DNA of 64,000 nucleotides from Isoetes taiwanensis (taxonomy: Eukaryota > Streptophyta > Lycopodiopsida > Isoetales > Isoetaceae). Under the pieces are notes generated by a model. That model had not been told where the DNA came from. It saw only the letters and a list, made by a program, of their open reading frames with translations, and did not search any database. The DNA lies in contig JAJEKV010000026.1 of the NCBI GenBank assembly GCA_021234155.1, forward strand, positions 2,668,001 to 2,732,000. Direction: 5' to 3'. Each line of letters starts with the position of its first letter. Within the stretch, counting starts at the first letter, position 1. The position numbers and the translations under genes were made by a program. Positions 35,370 through 44,272 of this stretch are shown here, piece after piece.

Positions 35370-38300
35370 CGCCAAGGTGGCTCAAACTTGCCACTCGGCT
35401 CGAACATGTCAAGGTGGCTCAAATATGCCAAGGTGGTTCAAACATGCCACGTGGGCTCCCAACATGCCAGCTAGGCTCCCACATGCCAAGGTGGCTCAAA
35501 CATGCCACTCGGCTCAAACATGACAAGGTGGCTTAAACATGCCACGCAGGCTCCAACATGCCATCTAGGCTCCAACATGCCAAGGTGGCTCAAACATGCC
35601 AAGGTGGCTCAAACATGCCACACGGGCTCCAACATGCCACCTAGGCTCCAACATGCCAAGGTGGCTCAAACATGCCATGTGAGCTCCAACATGCCACCTA
35701 GGCTCCAACATGCCAAGGTGGCTCAAACATGCCATGTGGGCTCAAACATGCCACCTAGGCTCCAACATGCCAAAGTGATGCCACCTAGGCACGAACATGC
35801 CACCTAGGCTCGAGACCACGTGGCATGTTTGAGACCACGTGGCATGTTTGAGACCTAGGTGGCATGCTCGAGACCACGTGGCATGTTTGAGCCACCTTGG
35901 CATGTTAGAGCCTAGGTGGCATGTTGGAGCCTGCGTGGCATGCTTGAGCCACCTTGGCATGTTGGAGCCCACGTGGCATATTTGAGCTAGCTTGGCAAGT
36001 TGGAGCATAGGTGGCATGTTAGAGCCCGCGTGACATGTTTGAGCATGTTGGAGCCTAGGTGGCATGTTGGAGCCACCTTGGCATTTTTTAGCCTAAGTGG
36101 CATGTTTGAGCCACCTTGGCATGTTAGAGCCTAGAAGGCATGTTGGAGCCTGCGTGGCATGTTTGACCTTGGCATGTTGGAGCCTAAGTGAGCCTGCATG
36201 GCATGTTTGAGCCTAGGTGACATGTTTGAGCCACCTAGGAATGTTGGAGCCTAGGTGGCATGTTGAAGCCCACGTGGCATATTTGAGCCACCTTGGCAAG
36301 TTGGAGCATAGGTGGCATGTTGGAGCCCGCGTGGCATGTTTGAGCACATTGGAGCCTAGGTGGCATGTTTAAGCCATTTTGTCATGTTGGAGCCTAGGTG
36401 GCATGTTTGAGCCATTTTGTCATGTTGGAGCCTAGGTGGCATGTTGGAGCCACCTTGGCATGTTTGAGCCTAGGTGGCATGTTAGAGCCACCTTGCCATG
36501 TTGGAGCTCACGTGGCATGTTGGAGCCTAGGTGGCATGTTGGAGCCCACGTGGCATGTTTGAGCCACCTTGGCATGTTGGAGCCTAGGTGGCATGCTTGG
36601 CCCCATGTGGCATGTTTGAGCCACCTTGTCATGTTGGAGCCTAGGTGGCATGTTTGAGCCACATTGGCATGTTGGAGCCTAGGTGGCATGTTGGAGCTCA
36701 CGTGGGCATGTTTGAGCCTAGGTGGCATGTTAGGCGGCGGTGGCATGTTGGAGCCTAGGTGGCATGTTTGAGCCAACTTGGCATATTTAAGCCTAGGTGG
36801 CATGTTCTGAGCCACCTTGGCATGTTGGAGCCTAGGTGGCATGGTGGAGCCCACGTGGCATGTTTGAGCCACCTTGGCATGTTGGAGTCTAAGTGGCATG
36901 TTTGAGCCCACCTAAACATGTTTGAGCCACCTGGCATGTTTGAGCCAAGGTGGGCATGTTGGAGCCTAGGTGGCATGTTTGAGCCACCTTGGCATGTTTG
37001 AGCCTAGGTGGCATGTTGGAGCCATCTTCGCATGTTGGAGCCTAAGTGAGCCTGCATGGCATGTTTGAACCTAGGTGGCATGTTTGAGCCACCTATGAAT
37101 GTTGGAGCCTAGGTGGCATGTTGGAGCCCACGTGGCATATTTGAGCCACCTTGGCATGTTTGAGTCACCTTGGCATGTTGGAGCCTAGATGGCATGTTGG
37201 AGCCCGCGTGGCATGTTGGAGCCACACTGGCATGTTTGAGCCTAGGTGGCATGTTCGAGCCACCTTGGCATGTTTGAGCCTAGATGGCATGTTGGAGCCA
37301 CCTTGGCATGTTTGAGCCACCTTGGCATGTTTGAGCCTAGGTGGCATGTTTGAGCCACCTTGTCATGTTAGAGCCCACATGGCATGTTGGCCTATGTGGC
37401 ATGTTGGAGCCTGCGTGGCATGTTTGAGCTATCTTGGCTTGTTTGCGCCACCTTGGCATGTTTGAGCCAAGGTGGCATGTTGGAGTCTAGGTGGCATGTT
37501 TGAGCCACCTTGGCATGTTTGAGCCTAGGTGGCATGTTGGAGCCACCTTGCCACGTTTGAGCCAACTTGGCATGTTGGAGCCTAGGTGGCATGTTGGAGG
37601 CCGTGTGGCATGTTTGAGCCACCTTGGCATGTTGAAGCCTAGATGGCATGTTTTCGCACCTTGGCATGTTGGAGCCCACGTGGCATTATGGAGTCCATGT
37701 GGCATGTTTGAGCCACCTTGGCATGTTGGAGCCTAGGTGGCATGTTGGAGCTACCTTGGCATGTTGGAGCTACCTTGGCATGTTTGAGCCACCTTGCCAT
37801 GTTAGAGCCACCTTGGCATGTTGGAGCCTAGGTGGCATGTTTTGTTAGAGCCACCTTGGCATGTTGGAGCCTAGGTGGCATGTTTGAGCCACCTTGGCAT
37901 GTTGGAGCGTAGGTGGCATGTTGGAACCACCTTGGCATGTTTGAGCCACCTTGGCATGTTTGAGCCACCTTGGCATGCTTGAGCCTATGTGGCATGTTGG
38001 AGCCCGTGATGGCATGTTTGAGCCATCTTGGCATGTTGGAGCCTAAGTGGCATGTTTGAGCCACGTTGGCATGTTGGAGCCTAGGTGGCATGTTGGAGCC
38101 ACCTTGGCATGTTTGACCCTCCTTGGTATGTTTGAGCCTAGGTGGCATGTTGGAGCCTAGGTGGCATGTTAGAGCCACCTTGGCATGTTGGAGCCCGCGT
38201 GGCATGTTTGAGCCACCTTGGCATGTTTTAGCCTAGGTGGCATGTTTTAGCCACCTTGGCATGTTGGAGCCCACATGGCATGTTTGAGCCACCTTGGCAT

Positions 38301-38478
38301 GTTGGAGCCTATGTGGCATGTTGGAGTCTAGGTGGCATGTTTTGAGCCACCTTAGCATGTTAGAGCCTAGGTGGCATGTTCGAGCCACCTTGGCATATCA
38401 GAGCCTAGGTGGCATGTTTGAGCCCGTGGCATGTTTCAGCCATCTTGGCATGTTGGAGCCTAGGTGGCATGTTGGTGC
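35370..38478. repeat. 19-bp minisatellite array with internal orientation switch
   Basis: Monomers of 19 bp, mainly GGCATGTTGGAGCCTAGGT and GGCATGTTTGAGCCACCTT, fill about 3.1 kb (of the order of 160 copies). From 35370 to about 35811 they run in one orientation; from there to the end they are inverted, with the switch at CTCGAG. Because 19 is not a multiple of three, all frames cycle through the same 19-residue pattern, which produces long spurious ORFs on both strands. Confidence 0.95.
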
Positions 38479-41128
38479 TCTAGACTTTTAATTGCAAAAC
38501 TAGGAGGAGATTAAATCCAAACCCCATTCTGGCAGTTTCTACTGCCTCGTGTTTTCAAACGCATCTGCTCGACCATGTCCCAAGTGCAACGGACCAAAGC
38601 CCGACCTCCATAACGTAAACCCTACAATAACCTGGCAAGGCACAGGGTTTACGTTTTGGAGGCCATACCCTAGCCAGATTGGACCAGGATCTTGCACAAT
38701 GTCATGAGGTAGTGGGAGTGTGTTGACGCCAGAAGACGGAGCCCTAAAACCTTCCAGAAGCAGTTCGACCCAAAATGTCCTCTCTGGAAGGTCCCTGGCC
38801 ACGGACGGGCAACTCTCCCACCCCGGAACTGTGATCTGACTCTGCCAACAAACTCGAAACATCGAGATTACCCTGGAGACCAAGTTTCGTGGGCATAAGA
38901 CCCACCCCTGCTCCAGGAAGCGCCAAAGTAGCTCATGTCCAACACGTTCGTAGTGAATTGGCCTTAGCGGAGGGTGCAGAATACTGCTATGTAGAGGGTT
39001 CGTGTTTCTTTTGCTGCCAAAAATGACTGTGTAACTTGGTCCCTAGGGTAATTTCGCTGTTTTGGACGACATGGCGAAGTCAAATCCTCATTTTGGAGCC
39101 TTTATACTGCCCGAATGACAAAACACTTGTGTTTCTACACGGTCGACTGCAGGACACTTTGCAGTTTGATATGTTCTCCCGGACAGATCTTGAATTTTTT
39201 TGAACCTGCTCGAAGCAAGTTACTTGAATGGAGAATTCAACGGTCGGATAGGGAAACCGGGCTCCGGGAAGGCATGCATTGGCATTTGCCCTCCCGGAGG
39301 AGCACTGGTAGGAAAGCCTGCCTCGGTAAATCCAAACCCCATTTCGTCAGTTTCTATTGCTTCTTGTTTTTAACTGCAGCTTCTCAACCATGTCTCAAGT
39401 GCAACTGAATAAAACTCGACCTTCATAACATAAACCCTACAATAACCTAGCAACGCACAAGGTTTACGCTCGAGGCCATACCCTAGTCGATTGGACCATG
39501 ATCTTGCACAATGTCATGAGGTAGTGGGAGGGCATTGGCCGTAAGAAGGAGCCCCTAAAACCTTCCGTATAGCGATTCGACCCAAAAAAGGTCCTCTCTA
39601 GAAAGTCCTTGGCCACGACGCAACTCTCCCACCTCTGGGCGTGATCCGACTCGCCAACGGACTCGAAACATCGACATTACCCTGGAGACCAAGTTTCGTG
39701 GCCAGAAGACCACCCCTGCTCCAGGAAGCGCCAAAGTAGCTCATGTCCAACACGTTAAGAAGTGAATTGGCCTTAGCGGAGGGTGCGTATCTTTGCCATG
39801 TAGAGGGTTCGTGCTTCTTTTGCTGCAAAAAATGACCGTGTAACTTGGTTTCTAGGGTAATTTCGCTATTTCGGACGAGATGGCGAAGTCAAATCTCCAT
39901 TCCGGAGCCTTTATACTGCCCGAACGACAAAACACTTGGGTTTCTACTACGATCATTGCGGGACACTTTCTTTAAGGTTTGATATGTTCTCCGAGATGCG
40001 GATCTTGAATTTGTTTGAACCTGCTTGAAGCAAGTTACTTGAATGGAGAATTCAACGGTTGGATAGGGAAACCGGGCTCGGAAGGGAGGCATTGGCATTT
40101 GTCCTCCTGAGGAGCACTGTAGGAAAGCTTGCCTCGGTAAATCCAAACCCCATTTAAATTAGTTTTCTATTGCTTCTTGTTTTCAACTGCAGCTTCTCGA
40201 CCATGTCTCAAGTGCAACTGAATAAAACTCGACCTCCATAACGTAAACCCTACAATAACCTAGCAACGCACAGGGTTTACGTTTTAGAGGCCAAAACGTG
40301 GTCGACTTCTTTGATAACTAGGTGGACCATTTCTAAACATGCATGGGGAGCCATGAGAACTGAAATAACAGAGTTTCGATCTATTCGCCAATCCGAGTGA
40401 CCCCAAACAATTTTGCCACTGCATAAGGCGCTCTACACTTTTAATTGTAAAATTAGGAGGAGAATAAATCCAAACCCCATTCTTGCAATTTCTACTGCCT
40501 CGTGTTTTCAAACGCAGCTGCTCGACCATGTCCCAAGTGCAACGGACCAAAGCCCAACCTCCATAACATAAACCCTACAATAACCTGGCAAGGCACAGGG
40601 TTTACGTTTTGGAGCCCATACCCTAGCCAGATTGGACCAGGAGCTTGCATAATGTCATGAGGTAGTGGGAAGGCGTTGACGCCAGAAGACGGAGCCCTAA
40701 AACCTTCCAGAAGCAGTTCGACCCAAAAGGTCCTCTCTGGAAGGTCCTTGGCCACGAGCGGGCAACTCTCCCACCTCGGAACTGTGATCTGACTCTGCCA
40801 ACGGACTCGAAACATCGACATTACCCTGGAGACCAAGTTTCGTGGGCAGAAGACCACCCCTGCTCCAGGAAGCGCCAAAGTAGCTCATGCCCAACACGTT
40901 CATAGTGAATTGGCCTTAAGCGAAGGATGCAGAATACTGCCATGTAGAGGGTTTGTGTTTCTTTTGCTGCAAAAAATGACCGTGTAACTTGGTCTCTAGG
41001 GTAATTTCGCTGTTTCGGACAACATGGCGAAGTCAAATCTCCATTCCGGAGCCTTTGTACTGCCCAAACAACAAAACACTTGGGTTTCTACACGGTCGAC
41101 TGCAGGACACTTGCGGTTTGATATGTTC
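38475..41128. repeat. Tandem repeat with ~811-bp period
   Basis: The landmark AAATCCAAACCCCATT occurs at about 38513, 39328, 40139 and 40467. Units 1 and 2 are full length (about 811-815 bp), unit 3 is broken off after about 150 bp, and unit 4 runs to about 41128. Shared blocks include CATAACGTAAACCCTACAAT and AGACCAAGTTTCGTGG. No family is recognised, and ORFs inside are not conserved between units. Confidence 0.85.
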
Positions 41129-41279
41129 TTAGTGCAAATCGTCTAAGTGCAATAAGTTATCTTGTTTTTCAAAGAACCATTGCATTCTTAGAAAGAACCA
41201 TTGGATAAGATAAATTAGATACAATTAAAACCATTGGATGACGTGGATAACTATTGGATTGTCTATAGCGAACCTTAGT

Positions 41280-41780
41280 ACCAACTAGATGTAGGCATGG
41301 TTTAATGGTGTTCCACTAATGATATCCAAAATGGGGGGATAATGTTAGGATATTGCATATGCTTGGGGATTTGTTGCAATGGTCCTATTCCCCATAAACA
41401 ATTACATCTCAAATTCTTAATGGTTTAAATTATACCAAGATGTAGGAACGGTTTAATGGTGTTCCACTAACGATATCCAAAATGGGGGAATAATGTTAGG
41501 ATATTGCATGGTCTTGCCATTTTAATGCTTGGGGATTTATTGCAATGGTCCTATCCTCCATAAAAAAATACATCTCACAATTCTTAATGGTTTGTTATGC
41601 AAAAATGTAGGCGTGGTTTAATGGTCTTTCTCTAACAATATCCAAAATGTTAGGATATTGTTAGGATTTTGCGTGGTCCTATGACATTAATGCTTAGGGA
41701 TTTGTTGCAGCGGTCCTGCACTCCCTGAAGGAATACAAATCAAATTCTTGATGGTTTTGTTATGCAAAAATATGTGTTAA
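41280..41780. repeat. ~160-bp tandem repeat, three units
   Basis: GGTTTAATGGTGTTCCACTAA ... AATGTTAGGATATTGCATG ... GGGGATTTGTTGCAATGGTCC repeats from about 41297, 41452 and 41617 with growing divergence. Confidence 0.75.
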
Positions 41781-41859
41781 GTAATTGAAGTAGTTGAAGT
41801 AACTTGTCTTACATGGAATACTAGTATAAGGACATGTGATCGTGCACGTGCAGCAAATC

Positions 41860-42200
41860 GTGCACATGTAGCAAATCAACTACTCTGTCCTACCACTATA
41901 AAGACCCGTGATATGGAAGGATAGGACATGTAGAGAATCAAGTATTCTTTCCTACTTCTATAAAGACATGTGACAATAGAAGTATTACACATGTCGTAAT
42001 TCATGTATTCTTTCCTACAATGCCTTAGCAAATAAAGTACTCTGTCCTACTACTATAAAGACATGTGAATGGAAGTATAGGACATGTAGAGAATCAAATA
42101 TTCTTTCCTACATCTATAAAGACATGTGACAATAGAATTATTAGACATGTAGAAATTCAAGTATTATTTCCTACGGTGGATTGTATTATAAAATGACATG
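41860..42200. repeat. Short repeats with ACATGT cores
   Basis: TAGGACATGTAGAGAATCAA and TCTATAAAGACATGTGACAA alternate several times up to the end of the H3-like ORF. TATAAAGACATGT is the shared core. Confidence 0.7.
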
Positions 42201-42215
42201 TCACAATAGAAGAAA

Positions 42216-43601
42216 CTACAAAACAACAGTGGATGTTTTAGTCCACTGAAAAAAGAACACCATTATCGAACAAAACCATACCTCCACAAATCCACATGTA
42301 GGATTCTTTGAAAACAGGACATGTAGACCTACCAAAACTGATGTTTTCAACAGTGGACCAAAAACCGGGGTGAGTGTGAAAAACATATCCTGCCTCATGA
42401 GGGTGACCCTCTTCGCGTGCACTGTGCAGGCCGTTGAATCTTCAAAATGCTGCACTATTTTCGCCCTTGCTGCCTCATGTAGGCACCGCAGCATCTCATC
42501 GGTCACCCGCATGTCCGTGTTGTACTCCTGCATGACTTCTCGGACCAAGCGTTGAAACGGTGCCCGGGGGATCAAGAATCCGTAACTTCTCTGGAAGTGC
42601 CGGATTTCCTTGAGAGCTCTCTGCTCCTTCTGTTTGCTCTTGCTCCGCTTCTTTCCTGGTGCTCTGGGAGGCTTGGGCTTTGGTGGTGGCGGCTTCAGGG
42701 TCTGACTCCTCGTCGGGTGTCCGCCTTCAATTGTCCGTACCCTGTGCTGCTGGTAATAAGCATTGTATGCCTCCCACTTCGCCATATAGGCGTTGTGCTC
42801 CTTAATCTTCTTCTGATAGACCTTGACCGGGTCTATCACGTATGCCTCCCGTTGTGGCCGCGGGGCTTTAACCCTATCCCACGTCGGGAAAGGTGGGGGC
42901 TTCTGCGGCTGTCCAGGCTGCTGCTCATCAGGTACCACCGGCTCCGGTACCTCCTTCTCTGCGACTGGGAGTTTCGAAGAACTTGCCCCCTCAGTGTTGG
43001 GGACGTAGTCTTCGTCCGAGTCGTCGGTAGAAGGCGGGGTCTGTTCACCTGACGGCTCATTGATGACGGGGCCCTGCGCCCGCTTACCAACCTTGACGAC
43101 TCTTCTGCCGCCCGCCTTGATGCTCTTGGCCTTCCTCTTCTTCGGCCCGCCGGCTGTGGTTGGGTCGTCTTCCCGGTTCTTCGTCCTCTGCTCCCGGCGG
43201 CGCTCCTTGTCTTCATACTTACTGATGAAGGCCGCGAGGTCTGCTTCTTCGGCAGGGCTAAGCCGCGGCTGCCGCTGCCTCTCTCTCTCCTCCTCCTTTT
43301 GCAGACGGGCCCAAGCCTCGAGTTGCTCCTCGACTGTCGGCTGCCCTATCTGTTCCCGTTGCTCCCTGCTTCTCCTCTCCTCCTCTGCGATCTCCTCGAG
43401 AATTTGTTCCATAATGTCTGGCCGCTCCTCCTCTATGACCTCCGTTTGATCGCTCCGGTCCGATCCCTCCTCCTCGCTGGAAGAAGATTCGCCTTGCCGG
43501 AAAAGGCGTTCTTGCAGTATCCTCTGAATCAGGCCGGGGTCACTGGCGCTGGAGGATCCGCGTCGGCGGGGCTTCCTGGCGGTCTGCTTTGTGCGGGCCA
43601 T
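42216..43601 (-). CDS. Histone H3-like fusion protein encoded by element 2
   Basis: Open frame of 461 codons from the first ATG (43601), which has good start context (A at -3, G at +4); the frame extends upstream only through a TTG. Residues 2-10 are ARTKQTARK, identical to the H3 tail up to Lys9, then PRRRG instead of STGGK. Residues about 20-320 are low complexity: acidic Ser/Glu runs, Glu/Arg coiled-coil-like stretches, basic KKRKAKSIK, then Pro-rich. Residues 329-405 align without gaps to the H3 fold: ALKEIRHFQ (alpha-N), APFQRLVREV (alpha 1), LHEAARAKIVQHFEDS (alpha 2), CTVHAKRVTLMRQD (loop 2 to alpha 3). By hand count 39 of 77 positions match canonical plant H3. KEIRHFQ, LIP and TLMR-x-D resemble CENH3, but loop 1 has canonical length. 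The usual RRIRGERA end is replaced by an unrelated 56-residue tail, possibly read-through of a lost exon. Nucleosome incorporation or reader decoy is inference. Confidence 0.88.
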   Translation of the reverse strand: MARTKQTARKPRRRGSSSASDPGLIQRILQERLFRQGESSSSEEEGSDRSDQTEVIEEERPDIMEQILEEIAEEERRSREQREQIGQPTVEEQLEAWARLQKEEERERQRQPRLSPAEEADLAAFISKYEDKERRREQRTKNREDDPTTAGGPKKRKAKSIKAGGRRVVKVGKRAQGPVINEPSGEQTPPSTDDSDEDYVPNTEGASSSKLPVAEKEVPEPVVPDEQQPGQPQKPPPFPTWDRVKAPRPQREAYVIDPVKVYQKKIKEHNAYMAKWEAYNAYYQQHRVRTIEGGHPTRSQTLKPPPPKPKPPRAPGKKRSKSKQKEQRALKEIRHFQRSYGFLIPRAPFQRLVREVMQEYNTDMRVTDEMLRCLHEAARAKIVQHFEDSTACTVHAKRVTLMRQDMFFTLTPVFGPLLKTSVLVGLHVLFSKNPTCGFVEVWFCSIMVFFFQWTKTSTVVL

Positions 43602-43700
43602 GTTTGACGGTTCGCCGATCCGAGCTATGCGCCAGAAGATCGCCTTGGCAAAGGAGAGCAAATTTTCTAAGCAGGGTGCGCGAAAATGAGGGGGTCTAGG

Positions 43701-43710
43701 TCTATTTATA
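43701..43710 (-). promoter_or_regulatory. TATA box for the H3-like ORF
   Basis: TATAAATAGA on the minus strand, about 100 nt upstream of the ATG at 43601. Confidence 0.6.
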
Positions 43711-43787
43711 GGGGTCGATTTTAGGTTAAATTCCAAACTACCTTTTTGGGTTACCTAAAACATCTAGAACACCTAAATTTAAGCATG

Positions 43788-43854
43788 GTCTCACATGTTG
43801 CGTCCAGACCGATAATGAAAAGTTCATTTTCTGTCCTGGCGCGACGTGTGAGAC
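43788..43854 (-). promoter_or_regulatory. Leader hairpin A1
   Basis: A 67-nt foldback, nearly identical to B1 (31623-31689). Confidence 0.8.
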
Positions 43855-43989
43855 ATGGTGGGTCCCGCTATTAAATTTTATACTTTCCAAACATATAACA
43901 TGCTAAGTCTACTATTTCTTAGCTCAAAATTAGAATTATCCAGTTACTTTTCTGTAATTTATGACTTTTTAGTATGTTTCAAGCTGAAT

Positions 43990-44056
43990 GTCTCACACGT
44001 TGCGCCCAGCCCGAAAATGAGATTCTCATTATCTGTCCTGGCGCGACGTGAGAGAC
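43990..44056 (-). promoter_or_regulatory. Leader hairpin A2
   Basis: A 67-nt foldback, nearly identical to B2 (31822-31888). Confidence 0.8.
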
Positions 44057-44259
44057 CACCCTACTTTTTGAAGGTTGACTCACCAATTTTAGTCTTTTTA
44101 TGTTTTCCATTCATTCTATCTGTTACTAGCTTAGCATAAACTACAAAAATGAGAAAAAAAAATTCCCATTTTTCGAGGTTTAAGGATCCTATCAAGTTAG
44201 TGCTATTGGAAGCATGGTCAGTGCTTTGCTCTTGGTCACCAAGAACATTGCTCTGATAC

Positions 44260-44271
44260 CACTGTGACGTC
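44260..44271 (-). other. Primer binding site, element 2
   Basis: The minus strand reads TGGTATCAGAGC one base inside the 5' LTR. This is the classic plant site complementary to the 3' end of initiator tRNA-Met. Confidence 0.95.
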
Positions 44272-44272
44272 C

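Larger units (their letters stand above)
43602..44259 (-). promoter_or_regulatory. Leader A (in front of the H3-like ORF): TATA box, hairpins, untranslated leader
   Basis: Directly after the PBS come two long hairpins (44056-43990, 43854-43788) and TATAAATAGA (43710-43701). A leader with GCACCCTGC, TTTGCTCTCCTTTGCC and AAGGCGATCTT then precedes the ATG. These blocks parallel leader B (31319-31950) in order and sequence, so the H3-like ORF is driven by a duplicated gag leader. Confidence 0.75.

Noticed and set aside
35370-38478. CRISPR-like array
   Set aside because: Repeats are contiguous 19-mers without unique spacers, in a plant genome with no cas genes.
35502-38491. Many ORFs of 60-159 codons rich in His/Cys/Trp on both strands
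   Set aside because: They are frames through the 19-bp minisatellite; any frame cycles through the same 19 residues. No start context, domain or conservation supports them.
38539-40903. ORFs of 60-128 codons in the 811-bp repeat
   Set aside because: Frames are not kept equally open across the units and show no recognisable domain.
42216-43601. Ordinary host histone H3 gene
   Set aside because: Canonical H3 is about 136 residues with a basic tail throughout. Here about 320 extra residues separate tail and fold, the C-terminus is replaced, and the leader is the retroelement's own.
43602-43736. Extension of the H3-like ORF to 506 codons
   Set aside because: The upstream part begins with TTG, not ATG, and lies between the TATA box and the first ATG, where the paralogous gag leader is also untranslated. 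The ATG at 43601 has good context and starts exactly at the H3 tail.
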